A DNA stretch of 64,000 nt from an uncultured Pelagibacteraceae bacterium (GCA_902576785.1 CACGWC010000002.1:1-64000), one strand, 5' to 3'; numbered from the stretch's first letter, positions 26,521 through 35,536 are shown. Numbers and translations: made by a program. Notes: generated by a model not told the origin, from the letters alone.

Positions 26521-27441
26521 CTAAAACCATTTTATATTTTCTTTCTCACAAAGTTCTTTCAACCTTAATGGATAATCTGTCATAATACCATCTACACCGT
26601 ACTCAACCATCTTTAACATTTCGTACTCTTTGTTTACTGTCCATACATTTACTGGCAATTCTTCTTGATGAGAAATATCGACAAGTTTTTTTGTAATGTC
26701 TTTTCGGTATGGATGCCAAGCTTTTCCACCTTGTGACTTTATAATTTTTGGCAATTCATGATCTTCATAATAAGGCAAAAAACTCAACCATGGAGATCTG
26801 TTGTAAATAGTTTGATTAATATTAATTCCTGTCAAATGTTGAGTTAAGTAAGCTCTTGGAATTTCAGGATACTGATTTTTAATTACTGATAAAGTTCTCC
26901 AATCAAATGATGAAACGATTATTTTATCTTTTAAAGATGATTCATTTATATCGTTCATAATTAATTTTACTGTATCTTCTGGTTCTGGTGTCAAATTTTC
27001 TTCCTCTGGTGTAGATTTAATTTCTAAATTTATTAATAATTTTTCAGATTTATTTTTTGAAGACATTTCTAATAATTCAGAAAGTTTTGGTATTCTTTGG
27101 TTTTCTAATTTTTTTTGATTAATAAATCTTCTTCCGTATCTGGATAATTTATTTACTGAACCTACATCAAACTTTGAAAGTTCTGCATAAGTTAAATCAA
27201 ATATTTTTAAATTTTCATCCTCTATCCAATTCCCCTCATTATCTTTTGTTCTGCTTGGATCTAATCTAAAATCATGAGCAATAACTGGTACAAGATCCTT
27301 AGAAATTAATATATCTGTTTCGTATGCATTAATATTGTTTTCAAATAAGTATTTAAAACTTTCTAGAGTGTTTTCGGGAAGATCTCCTCTTGCTCCTCGG
27401 TGACCATAAATTTTTATATGATTTGGTTTGCTTAAAATCAA
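26521..27441 (-). CDS. ugpQ: Glycerophosphodiester phosphodiesterase
   Basis: This 306-aa protein has the GDPD fold: the catalytic IYGHRGARGDLPENTLESF stretch near residues 11-29 (His14, Arg15, Glu, Asn), ETDILISKDLVPVIAHD with the metal-binding Glu-Asp and second His, and VNVWTVNKEYEM near the C-terminus. It lacks a signal peptide, so it acts in the cytoplasm on diesters imported by Ugp, giving glycerol-3-phosphate and an alcohol. The start appears to be TTG at 27441. It lies two bases downstream of ugpC. Confidence 0.94.
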   Translation of the reverse strand: MILSKPNHIKIYGHRGARGDLPENTLESFKYLFENNINAYETDILISKDLVPVIAHDFRLDPSRTKDNEGNWIEDENLKIFDLTYAELSKFDVGSVNKLSRYGRRFINQKKLENQRIPKLSELLEMSSKNKSEKLLINLEIKSTPEEENLTPEPEDTVKLIMNDINESSLKDKIIVSSFDWRTLSVIKNQYPEIPRAYLTQHLTGININQTIYNRSPWLSFLPYYEDHELPKIIKSQGGKAWHPYRKDITKKLVDISHQEELPVNVWTVNKEYEMLKMVEYGVDGIMTDYPLRLKELCEKENIKWF

Positions 27442-27443
27442 AA

Positions 27444-28496
27444 TTAATTAACTCTTTTGCCAGTGCTTTTATCAAAAATATAATATTTATTGTTCTCAAT
27501 ATTAAGACTTAGATCAGCACCTTTTTCAATAGTTAGATTTCCCGGACACCTATAACAAAAGTCTTTTTTGTCTTTTAATTGACCATAAACAAGATTATCC
27601 GAACCAAGTTGTTCCACTAAGTCTACTTTTAAATTAATTAAACTATTTTCACTTTGACTTAAATGTTCAGGTCTTATTCCTAATTTTACTTCTCCCTCAA
27701 AGTCACTATCAATATCTTTAATTTCAAAACCTTCTGCAGATAATGTTTTATTTTTTATATTACCATCTAAAAAATTCATTTGAGGTGAGCCAATAAAACC
27801 AGCAACAAATAATGATTTTGGATTATCATATATCTCAATAGGAGTTCCAAGCTGTTCAATAATTCCATTGTTAATAACTGCTAATCTATCAGCAAGTGTC
27901 ATGGCCTCTACTTGATCATGCGTAACAAATATGCTTGTTACTCCAACTTTCTGTTGAAGTTTTTTGATTTCAAGTCTCATCTGAATTCTTAATTTTGCAT
28001 CTAAATTTGAAAGAGGTTCATCAAATAAGAATATTTTTGGATTTCTAACAATTGCTCTACCCATTGCAACCCTTTGCCTTTGACCTCCGGATAACATTGA
28101 AGGTTTTCTCTGTAAATAATCTGAAATTTGTAACAGCTTAGCTGCATCATTTACTTTTTGCTCGATTGTTTCTTTGTCAATTCCTCTGTTTTTTAGACCA
28201 TAAGCCAAGTTATTATAAACATTCATATGTGGGTATAATGCATAGTTCTGAAACACCATTGCTACATCTCTTTCAGACGGATCTACCTCATTAATTAATT
28301 TTCCATCAAGATTAATATCACCCTCTGTAATATCCTCTAAGCCTGCAACCATTCTTAATAAAGTTGATTTTCCACATCCACTAGGTCCTACAAAAACCAT
28401 AAACTCACCCTCATCAACACTTAATGAAGTTTCATGAACAGCCTTAGTTCCATTTGGGTAAATCTTAGTCACATTTTTTAAATCTAAAAAGCTCAT
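27444..28496 (-). CDS. ugpC: sn-Glycerol-3-phosphate ABC transporter ATPase
   Basis: This 350-aa protein is the ATP-hydrolysing subunit of the MalK/UgpC type. It has Walker A GPSGCGKST (37-45), the LSGGQRQR signature (135-142), Walker B FLFDEPLSNLD (about 156-166), the H-loop THDQVEAMTLAD, and a C-terminal OB-type regulatory region ending with RPEHL. It follows the ugpE copy directly (stop and start adjacent) and precedes ugpQ by two bases. Confidence 0.95.
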   Translation of the reverse strand: MSFLDLKNVTKIYPNGTKAVHETSLSVDEGEFMVFVGPSGCGKSTLLRMVAGLEDITEGDINLDGKLINEVDPSERDVAMVFQNYALYPHMNVYNNLAYGLKNRGIDKETIEQKVNDAAKLLQISDYLQRKPSMLSGGQRQRVAMGRAIVRNPKIFLFDEPLSNLDAKLRIQMRLEIKKLQQKVGVTSIFVTHDQVEAMTLADRLAVINNGIIEQLGTPIEIYDNPKSLFVAGFIGSPQMNFLDGNIKNKTLSAEGFEIKDIDSDFEGEVKLGIRPEHLSQSENSLINLKVDLVEQLGSDNLVYGQLKDKKDFCYRCPGNLTIEKGADLSLNIENNKYYIFDKSTGKRVN

Positions 28497-29348
28497 TTAT
28501 TTCTCCGTTTGAATTAATCCTTTTATGAACCATTTTTGTAAAAATACTACCACTAAAACTGGTGGGATCATTGACAAAATGATATACGCAAATCTTTCTG
28601 CAGTTCTTGGCAGAGCAACTCCTTCATAGCTTTCTGTGTAAATAATCTTCATTCCCATTACAACAGTCCAGTATTCTTCTGCAGTTGTCATTATTAGTGG
28701 CCATAAATATTGGCTGTATCCATATACAAACATAAAGATAAACATTGCTGCTATCATGGTTTTAGATAATGGAACCAAGAAATCTATGAAAAAACTCCAA
28801 GCATTTGCTCCGTCTAATTTTGCTGACTCCAAGAGTTCATCTGGAATTGTTTTATAAAATTGTCTGAAGAAAAATGTTGCTGTAGCTGAAGCAACTAATG
28901 GAAGGATAAGGCCTGTATATGAATTTGTTAAACCTAAATCAGATACAATTTTATAGCTTGGAAAAATCCTTACCTCCAAAGGAACAAGTAGAGTAATAAA
29001 GATTAACCAAAAAATTGGTACAGCTAATTTAAATCTATAATAAACCAAAGCATATGCTGACATTGCTGAAATAACTACCTTAAGTGTTGCAATTCCTAAT
29101 GCCATTATAAAACTATTAATAAACATTTTTGCAGCAGTCACTTCTTCTGACCAACCACCTTTTTCATTTAAAACTTCGTTATAGTTTCTTGCTAGCTGAT
29201 CACCTATATGAAACTTCATACCTTCGGTTAATATAGTTACAGAGTCATGCGAAGAACTTGCAAAAGATATCCAAATAGGAACTACCATTAACAAGACTCC
29301 TAGTATTAAAATAATATGAGCAATTATTTGAAGTGGTTTAATTTTCAT
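28497..29348 (-). CDS. ugpE: sn-Glycerol-3-phosphate ABC transporter permease UgpE, copy 2
   Basis: This 283-aa membrane protein has about six helices and the MalG/UgpE coupling motif ESAKLDGANAWSFFIDFLVPLSK (EAA loop, about 177-199). It closely resembles the adjacent 273-aa protein throughout (shared FFRQFYKT, PDELLESAKLDGAN, EYWTVVMGMK segments). A tandem duplication of ugpE is therefore evident. It is slightly longer than the other copy near its last periplasmic loop (YTESYEGVALPRTAER). Confidence 0.93.
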   Translation of the reverse strand: MKIKPLQIIAHIILILGVLLMVVPIWISFASSSHDSVTILTEGMKFHIGDQLARNYNEVLNEKGGWSEEVTAAKMFINSFIMALGIATLKVVISAMSAYALVYYRFKLAVPIFWLIFITLLVPLEVRIFPSYKIVSDLGLTNSYTGLILPLVASATATFFFRQFYKTIPDELLESAKLDGANAWSFFIDFLVPLSKTMIAAMFIFMFVYGYSQYLWPLIMTTAEEYWTVVMGMKIIYTESYEGVALPRTAERFAYIILSMIPPVLVVVFLQKWFIKGLIQTEK

Positions 29349-30166
29349 TTATCTTGAAAAACCCCCTTAATAAAATATTTCTGCAACACAATTATAATTA
29401 AAATTGGTGGCACCATAGACATCATCACGAAAGCAAAACGATGAACAATTGAACCCGACATCATTTTTAATCCCATAACCACTGTCCAATATTGTTCTGA
29501 AGTTGTTACCAATAATGGCCATAGATACTGATTGTAGCCAAAAACAAACATAAATATTAACATCGCTACAATCATTGTTTTTGACAAAGGAATTAAAAAA
29601 TCAACAAAAAATCTCCAGGTATTTGCTCCATCAAGTTTTGCGGATTCAAGTAATTCATCTGGAACGGTTTTATAAAATTGTCGAAAGAATAATGTTGCTA
29701 TAGCTGATGCTGAAATAGGAACTATTAATCCAAAGTAAGAATTCACTAGATTAAGCTCAGCCATTACTGAATAAGTAGGGAAAATTCTTAACTCTAATGG
29801 TACTAAAATTGTAATAAATATAATCCAAAACAATAATGTTGCATATTTTATTCTGTAATAAACCAACGCGTAAGCAGCCATTAAAGATGTAACAACGGAT
29901 AATATTGCAACTCCTGTAGCCATGATAAAACTATTAAAAAACATTTTTAATGCTGTTATCTCTTTAAAAAAACCACCCTGATATAATAAAACTCGTAAGT
30001 AATTTTCATAAAAGCTATCTCCTAAAAACATTTGGAGACCATTCATATTAATCATTGAACTCGTGTGCGTCGAGCTAGCAAAAATCATCCATACAGGAAC
30101 TACCATGATTAGTATTCCAATGAGTAAAATTAAATGTGAAAAACTTGATGTGATAAATCTAGTCAT
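29345..30166 (-). CDS. ugpE: sn-Glycerol-3-phosphate ABC transporter permease UgpE, copy 1
   Basis: This 273-aa permease is the paralogue of the downstream 283-aa protein, with the same six-helix layout and the EAA loop LLESAKLDGANTWRFFVDFL. The copies agree in most conserved segments but differ in the first periplasmic loop and lack of the YTESYEG insertion, so they have diverged. It overlaps the next gene by four bases and ugpA by one (TAATG-type), so both copies are expressed. Two permeases of one type could pair with UgpA alternately. Confidence 0.93.
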   Translation of the reverse strand: MTRFITSSFSHLILLIGILIMVVPVWMIFASSTHTSSMINMNGLQMFLGDSFYENYLRVLLYQGGFFKEITALKMFFNSFIMATGVAILSVVTSLMAAYALVYYRIKYATLLFWIIFITILVPLELRIFPTYSVMAELNLVNSYFGLIVPISASAIATLFFRQFYKTVPDELLESAKLDGANTWRFFVDFLIPLSKTMIVAMLIFMFVFGYNQYLWPLLVTTSEQYWTVVMGLKMMSGSIVHRFAFVMMSMVPPILIIIVLQKYFIKGVFQDK

Positions 30167-31044
30167 TAATTATAATGTATTTTCCCTTCGATATATCTAA
30201 ATTGAAAAATCGTAATTACTAATACAATCAACATCATCATTATTGATTGAGCTCCTGCACTTCCTAAATCCAGTCCTCTAAATCCATCCATGTAAGCTTT
30301 ATAAACTAGAGTTCTTGTTTCACCGGAAGGAGCACCTATTGTTGTGGTATCAATAATTCCAAATGTATCAAAGAAAGCATACGTTATATTAATAATTATT
30401 AAAAAGAATGTAGTTGGCATTAATAATGGGAATGTAATTGTCCAAAATCTTCTAAAACTATTTTTACAGTCAATCATTGATGCTTCAATTACAGATTTTT
30501 GTATAGCTTGAAGTCCAGCCAAGAAGAAAATAAAATTAGCACTGATTTGCTTCCAAGAACCAGCTATGATTACGTAAATATAAGAGTCGAACACACTTTC
30601 GTACCAATTAAATCCCCACAGTTCGTGAAATAAATGATAAAGAAGACCAAATCTTTCACTAAAAAAATAATTTGCCATTACACCGACTACCGCAGGCGCA
30701 ATTGCATAAGGCCAAATTAAAAGTGTTTTGTAAGTGCTTTTACCATGCATTACATTATTAGCCTGAACGGCAAGTAATAATCCAATTGAGCCTGTAATTA
30801 ACGTAATAACAAAACTATAAATAATAGTAAATTTGAAAGCTATGAAATAAGCTGGATCATCAAAAATAAATAAAAAATTGTCAAACCATACAAACTTCGA
30901 TCCAAATCCAAAAGCATCTTGCATTGTAAATGCATCTCTAAAGGTTTGTATGATTGGCCAATATAAAAAAATTAACAATATACCTAGCTGCGGAGCTAAG
31001 AAAAGATATTGTGAATAGCTAGATTTGAATTGGACTTTTTTCAT
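30166..31044 (-). CDS. ugpA: sn-Glycerol-3-phosphate ABC transporter permease
   Basis: This 292-aa membrane protein has six helices and the MalF/UgpA-type EAA loop (QKSVIEASMIDCKNSFRRFW, about 187-206). The segment FLAPQLGILLIFLYWPI near residue 15 is the first helix of this family. In the EAA loop Cys replaces the usual Gly-Ala pair (IDCKN), a mild oddity. It lies between the ugpB-ugpA hairpin and the ugpE copies. Confidence 0.94.
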   Translation of the reverse strand: MKKVQFKSSYSQYLFLAPQLGILLIFLYWPIIQTFRDAFTMQDAFGFGSKFVWFDNFLFIFDDPAYFIAFKFTIIYSFVITLITGSIGLLLAVQANNVMHGKSTYKTLLIWPYAIAPAVVGVMANYFFSERFGLLYHLFHELWGFNWYESVFDSYIYVIIAGSWKQISANFIFFLAGLQAIQKSVIEASMIDCKNSFRRFWTITFPLLMPTTFFLIIINITYAFFDTFGIIDTTTIGAPSGETRTLVYKAYMDGFRGLDLGSAGAQSIMMMLIVLVITIFQFRYIEGKIHYN

Positions 31045-31059
31045 ACTTTTGTAAAAATA

Positions 31060-31091
31060 AATAAGGAGGGTAAATTAATACCCTCCTTATT
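31060..31091 (-). terminator. 13-bp hairpin between ugpB and ugpA
   Basis: A perfect 13-bp stem (31060-31072 with 31079-31091) and a 6-base loop, core aaggaggg/ccctcctt, sits between ugpB and ugpA. On the transcribed strand the stem is followed by TTATTTTTAC. The usual role of such a structure after a binding-protein gene is to attenuate read-through or stabilise the ugpB transcript, so that the binding protein exceeds the permease; this is inference. Confidence 0.8.
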
Positions 31092-31104
31092 GTTTTAATT
31101 ATTC

Positions 31105-32412
31105 TTACAAAGTTTTAGCAAATTGCTTTAACAATTTAGCTGCACCTTTGTCCATATTCTGCAATCCTTTTTCGATTGATATTTTGCCGTTTAACATTGG
31201 CTCAATATTTTCGTAAATTACTTCACGAATTTGGGGCCAGTTACCAGCTCTATATCCACCAGGAATAGTTGAACCTTCTAAGCTTAATTGTTCACCAACT
31301 GCTTTATGATATGGAGAAGCTCTATAGAAATTTATAGTTTCAGCTAACTCTATACCACCTTTAGTCACTGCAGAGTAACCAGTCATATTGTGATAATACA
31401 GATCCATTTCTGGAGAACCCATAAATTCTATAAATTTAGCAAGTCCTTTGTACTCTTCCTCAGTATGACCATTTAAGATCCAGTTAGCAGCACCACCTAT
31501 AAAAGTTGGATACTCTTTTCCTTTGGTTACTGAATCCCAGTAAGGAATATGATTAACTGTAAAGTTTGGAACAACACCTTTCATTCCACCAAATGATGCA
31601 GCAGAACCAAACCAAAATGCAGCTTCACCTGCTATAAATGGTGCTTGATTGTCTCCCCACGCTCTTCCTTTATAGCCATATAAACCTTTATCATACCATT
31701 CTTTAACTTTCTTCCAATGATAGACAAATGCATCAGTTTCAGCGAATAAAGTTTTTGTAGGAACAGCATCGTAACCATTATTTCCATCTAACATTAATAA
31801 ATTATGTCTAGAAAAGAAATTTTCAGTCCAAATCCATGGACTATGACTTTGAACTAAAGGAATGTATCCAGCAGCTTTGATTTTTGGAGCTATGGCCTCA
31901 AATTCTTCATAAGTTTTTGGCACAGATTCAATTCCAACCTCTTTCAAAATGTCCATGTTTGCATACATCAAACAAGTTGAACTATTGAAAGGTACACCAA
32001 TCATTTTTCCATCAGAGTCGGCATAGAAATTTTTAATGCCTGGAATATAGTTGTCAGCATCTACATCAATGCCATATTTCTTAGCCATTTCTTCAAAACC
32101 GATAACAACACCATTTTTTACTTGAGCTACCATGATTGCAGCACCAGCATCATAAACCTGTGAATAGTGTGGTTGGTCGCCTGCTCTAAATGCAGCAATA
32201 GTTGCCGCCATGTTATCTTCATAACTTCCTTTTCCTGTAGGAATGACCGTATATTGATCTTGTGAAGCGTTAAATCTATTTGCAATTTCAATAATTACAT
32301 CACCAAGAAAACCACTGTTTCCGTACCACCAATGAATTTCTGTTTTTGAATAACTGTGTGATGTAAAAGAGAAAGTAAATAGAATTGTTAAAACACTAAG
32401 TATTTTTTTCAT
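31105..32412 (-). CDS. ugpB: sn-Glycerol-3-phosphate ABC transporter substrate-binding protein
   Basis: This 435-aa protein has a signal peptide (1-22) and resembles UgpB: TEIHWWYGNSGFLG just after cleavage (about 24-37) and VFDAGAAIMVAQ-like (YDAGAAIMVAQVKNG) and MPFNSSTC-like (GVPFNSSTCLMYAN) segments. It captures glycerol-3-phosphate or its diesters in the periplasm. First gene of the ugpBAEEC-ugpQ-2H operon; a strong hairpin follows it. Confidence 0.94.
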   Translation of the reverse strand: MKKILSVLTILFTFSFTSHSYSKTEIHWWYGNSGFLGDVIIEIANRFNASQDQYTVIPTGKGSYEDNMAATIAAFRAGDQPHYSQVYDAGAAIMVAQVKNGVVIGFEEMAKKYGIDVDADNYIPGIKNFYADSDGKMIGVPFNSSTCLMYANMDILKEVGIESVPKTYEEFEAIAPKIKAAGYIPLVQSHSPWIWTENFFSRHNLLMLDGNNGYDAVPTKTLFAETDAFVYHWKKVKEWYDKGLYGYKGRAWGDNQAPFIAGEAAFWFGSAASFGGMKGVVPNFTVNHIPYWDSVTKGKEYPTFIGGAANWILNGHTEEEYKGLAKFIEFMGSPEMDLYYHNMTGYSAVTKGGIELAETINFYRASPYHKAVGEQLSLEGSTIPGGYRAGNWPQIREVIYENIEPMLNGKISIEKGLQNMDKGAAKLLKQFAKTL

Positions 32413-32552
32413 ATCTATCCTTCTGTTAAGTTTATTTTATTTTTTATTAATAATTTATTAATGTTAAGATATTATGAAATTGTAAATAATTGCATTTAAA
32501 AATTTTAAATTTCTAAAAGAGGTTGTATATTTTAAAACAAATCATAATTTAA
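32413..32552. promoter_or_regulatory. Divergent promoter region ugpB / glpD
   Basis: This 140-bp, extremely AT-rich gap lies between the two divergent units of the glycerol-phosphate locus, so it must hold both promoters. I looked for a Pho box-like pair of ctgtcat repeats and did not find a convincing one. A regulator binding here could coordinate import and oxidation. No other structure is seen. Confidence 0.5.
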
Positions 32553-33704
32553 ATGTCTAAAATATTTGATTTATTCATAATAGGTGGCGGTATAAACGGT
32601 GCAGGTATTGCAAGAGATGCTGCAGGTAGAGGTTTATCAGTTTGTTTAGCTGACAAAGGTGAGATTGGAGGAGCAACCTCATCTTGGTCGACGAAATTAG
32701 TACATGGTGGTCTTCGTTATTTAGAAAATTATGAATTCAAACTAGTTAGAGAATCTCTGAAAGAAAGAGAAATAGTTTATAAAATTGCCAGACATATTTC
32801 CAAACCGATTCCTTTTATAATTCCTTATGCAGATAAAATTCGACCAGCCTGGTTAATTAAAATTGGTTTATTTTTGTATGATAATTTAGGTGGCAAAAGC
32901 AATATACCAAAATCAAAAACGTTTGATCTTACAAAAAAATTTTCAAATATTCTTAAGCAAAAATACAAAACTGGTTTTCAATATTTTGACATACAAATTG
33001 ACGATAAAAAATTAACGAAACTAAATGCTAAAGATGCAAAAAGAAATAAAGCTAAAATACTAGAATATAACAAAGTTAAAAAAGCTGAAATTATTGGCAA
33101 TGAATGGATTATTAGTCTTGAAAAAGGTGAAAAAGTAAAATCAAAAATTTTAATTAATGCATCTGGACCATGGATAAACGAAACCTTAAATAAAAATATA
33201 AAAATTAAATCTAAGAAAAAAATAAGATTAGTTAAAGGAAGTCATATTATTACAAAAAAATTGTACAAAGAAAATGTTGCATTCACATTTCAAAATACTG
33301 ATAAAAGAATAATATTTGTGATACCTTATAAAGGGAAGTTTTCTTTAATTGGAACTACAGAAGTTGAGGTTAAATCACCAGAAAATAAAGGAATATCAAA
33401 AAAAGAAATTACATATTTAATTCGTTCAGTAAATAATTACTTAAAAAAACAAATCAGAACAAAGGACATTGTAGATACTTATTCAGGGATAAGACCTCTA
33501 ATTGAAGATTTTAATACAGCTTCAAAAGTCACAAGAGATTATGTTTTTGATTTAAAAATTATAAAAAAATTACCTTTATTGAATATATATGGAGGAAAAC
33601 TAACCACCTACAGAAAATTGTCTGAAAAAGTCCTTTTTGACCTTAGAAAGTTTTTACCTAAAACAAAAAAAGGTCCATGGACACACAAAAAGAAGCTTCT
33701 CTAA
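32553..33704 (+). CDS. glpD: Glycerol-3-phosphate dehydrogenase, short form lacking the C-terminal domain
   Basis: This 383-aa FAD-dependent enzyme oxidises glycerol-3-phosphate to dihydroxyacetone phosphate at the membrane. The FAD motif FIIGGGINGAGIARDAAGRG (about 8-27), TSSWSTKLVHGGLRYLE, GSHII and GIRPLI signatures are all present. Typical GlpD is about 500 aa; here the protein ends right after the DAO domain (GPWTHKKKLL), so the helical DAO_C domain is missing. No in-frame continuation follows. The downstream uracil-DNA glycosylase starts within its last codons. Confidence 0.93.
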   Translation: MSKIFDLFIIGGGINGAGIARDAAGRGLSVCLADKGEIGGATSSWSTKLVHGGLRYLENYEFKLVRESLKEREIVYKIARHISKPIPFIIPYADKIRPAWLIKIGLFLYDNLGGKSNIPKSKTFDLTKKFSNILKQKYKTGFQYFDIQIDDKKLTKLNAKDAKRNKAKILEYNKVKKAEIIGNEWIISLEKGEKVKSKILINASGPWINETLNKNIKIKSKKKIRLVKGSHIITKKLYKENVAFTFQNTDKRIIFVIPYKGKFSLIGTTEVEVKSPENKGISKKEITYLIRSVNNYLKKQIRTKDIVDTYSGIRPLIEDFNTASKVTRDYVFDLKIIKKLPLLNIYGGKLTTYRKLSEKVLFDLRKFLPKTKKGPWTHKKKLL

Positions 33705-34384
33705 ACTTAATGACCGTTAAATTTGAAAAATTAAAAAAAACAATAATTAAATGTAATAAATGCCCTAGACTTGTGAGGTTTAGAAAAAAAATATCTACGG
33801 AAAAAAGAAAACAATATATGGACCAAACTTATTGGGGAAAACCAGTTACAGGTTTTGGAGATATAAATGGAAAAATAATGATTGTTGGTCTAGCACCAGC
33901 AGCTCATGGTGGAACCAGAACAGGCAGAGTATTTACAGGCGATAAATCCTCAGACTTTTTATATAAATGTTTACACAATGTAAAAATTGCCAATCAAAGT
34001 AATTCAGATCATGTAGATGATGGATTGAAAATAAAAAATACTTTCATAACACCAGCTTTAAAGTGTGTCCCTCCAGGAGATAAACCATTAAATGAAGAGT
34101 TAAAAAATTGTTTTGGTTATTTTAAATCTGAATTTGAAATACTTAAAAATCTAAAAATTATTGTGGCTTTAGGGAAAATTGCGTTTGATACTTGTATAAA
34201 ATTTTATAGAGAAAATTTTGATTACACTGAAAGAGTAAAATTTGGTCATGGAACATATTTTAAATTACCTAACAATGTGTTGTTAATGGGGTGTTATCAT
34301 CCAAGTCCAAGAAATGTAAATACTGGACGAATAAATGAAAAACAAATGACTAAACTATTTAAAAAAGTAAAAGAACTAGTTTAA
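33677..34384 (+). CDS. Family 5 uracil-DNA glycosylase (UDGb-like)
   Basis: This 235-aa repair enzyme removes uracil and other deaminated bases from DNA. The 4Fe-4S cysteines are visible (CNKC at 26-29, then one in ALKCVPPG and one in KNCFGYF), as are the active-site motif VGLAPAAHGGTRTGR (about 75-89) and the C-terminal GCYHPSPRNVNTGR. The ATG at 33677 has an AAGG site before it and overlaps glpD by 28 bases; an ATG at 33710 is an alternative. The tight overlap makes it co-expressed with glpD, with no obvious functional tie. Confidence 0.92.
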   Translation: MDTQKEASLNLMTVKFEKLKKTIIKCNKCPRLVRFRKKISTEKRKQYMDQTYWGKPVTGFGDINGKIMIVGLAPAAHGGTRTGRVFTGDKSSDFLYKCLHNVKIANQSNSDHVDDGLKIKNTFITPALKCVPPGDKPLNEELKNCFGYFKSEFEILKNLKIIVALGKIAFDTCIKFYRENFDYTERVKFGHGTYFKLPNNVLLMGCYHPSPRNVNTGRINEKQMTKLFKKVKELV

Positions 34385-34768
34385 TTTGTTAATAAGTGCT
34401 TTTGGAAGTTTTACTGGTTTTCCCAAATTATTAAGAGATACCAGTTTAATCTCTGCATCACATAAAGTATCTGATTTTCTTTTAATTACTTGTGACATTG
34501 TAATTGTAGTCAAAGTATTAGACTTAATTTTTGTAAAAACAGTAATTTTATCCTCAAATTTAGCTGGTTTTTTAAAGTCTACATTACAAGTTTTTACTGC
34601 TATTAAAATATTATGTTTATCTAATAACTTTTTATTTGAATAGCCTATTGAATAAATAAGCTCAGATCTTGCTCTTTCAAAGTACTTTAAATAATTTGCA
34701 TGGTAAACTATTCCACCAAAGTCAGTATCCTCATAGTATACTTTTAAATTATACTTAAATACTTTCAT
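34376..34768 (-). CDS. ybgC: YbgC-family acyl-CoA thioesterase
   Basis: This 130-aa hotdog-fold thioesterase starts at the ATG complementary to 34766-34768; a TTG one codon upstream is possible. The catalytic YYEDTDFGGIVYHANYLKYFERAR stretch (Asp at about 17, Tyr/His nearby) is the family signature. YbgC proteins hydrolyse short-chain or acyl-carrier-type thioesters and are often linked to the Tol-Pal system; no tol genes are present here. It is convergent with the UDG gene, overlapping by nine bases. Confidence 0.9.
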   Translation of the reverse strand: MKVFKYNLKVYYEDTDFGGIVYHANYLKYFERARSELIYSIGYSNKKLLDKHNILIAVKTCNVDFKKPAKFEDKITVFTKIKSNTLTTITMSQVIKRKSDTLCDAEIKLVSLNNLGKPVKLPKALINKLN

Positions 34769-34787
34769 CAATTGATATTAATAAAAT

Positions 34788-35441
34788 TTATTGAGAAGAA
34801 AAATAGATATTTTGATAGTAAGTAATTGATTTTTGCTTTGAATTATCTGTATCTGACATGATCGCTATCCCGTCCAGCTCATTAACATCTAAATTATGGA
34901 ATTTCTTGAAATCTTCTTTAACGTTTGCTTTGACAGTTACCCATTCATTTAAATTTGTTTTGGTAGTAGCAAGTACATTATCTATGGACTTTTTAGTATA
35001 TGGGCTTGGAAAGTTGCTTCCAACTTCTTGATTGCTTGAAAAAACATAATTTATTGCTCTATTGGATAAAGGTGTTGCTCCAGTTTTTTTAATGACGAAT
35101 ACTCTTCCTGCAAAGTCATGACCCTTTTTAGCTGTCTCATCTATCCCTGGTATGTCTTTCTCAATTTTCCAAGTAATATTTATGAAAGGTGTTTTATTTA
35201 GATCAATTTTAATCTCCTTACCTAGGCCAGAAGCAGCATTATCAGCAATAGCTTTAAGGTAATTACCATTTTCATCAGAGCCAACAGAATATTCAGTTTT
35301 ATTATCTGCCCCTCTTACTTTTCTAACTGTCAATTCTGATAGTTCTTTCTCTGTAAACTCAAATACTTTTACTTCCTCAGAATACAAAGTAGTTTGAAAC
35401 AACGCTGTAACTAAAATTAATTTAAATAAAAATCTAAACAT
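34788..35441 (-). CDS. Exported DUF3047 protein
   Basis: This 217-aa protein has a signal peptide (1-21) and the pattern of DUF3047: ITWKIEKDIPG near 88, KGHDFAGRVFVI near 105, AINYVFSSNQEVGS near 128, and the C-terminal GIAIMSDTDNSKQKSITYYQNIYF. The fold is probably a beta-sandwich that may bind a carbohydrate or other ligand in the periplasm. The function of the family is unknown. It stands nineteen bases upstream of ybgC. Confidence 0.85.
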   Translation of the reverse strand: MFRFLFKLILVTALFQTTLYSEEVKVFEFTEKELSELTVRKVRGADNKTEYSVGSDENGNYLKAIADNAASGLGKEIKIDLNKTPFINITWKIEKDIPGIDETAKKGHDFAGRVFVIKKTGATPLSNRAINYVFSSNQEVGSNFPSPYTKKSIDNVLATTKTNLNEWVTVKANVKEDFKKFHNLDVNELDGIAIMSDTDNSKQKSITYYQNIYFSSQ

Positions 35442-35536
35442 GTCCTTTCTATATAAAAGATAAAATAATTTTCAAATTCAAAATTTTGACATTATTTAAA
35501 CATGCATAAATCATTATTGTTCTCTATTTAGAAGAT

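Noticed and set aside
32413-32552. Possible Pho box upstream of ugpB
   Set aside because: No pair of ctgtcat-like repeats with proper spacing could be found, so phosphate control is not claimed.
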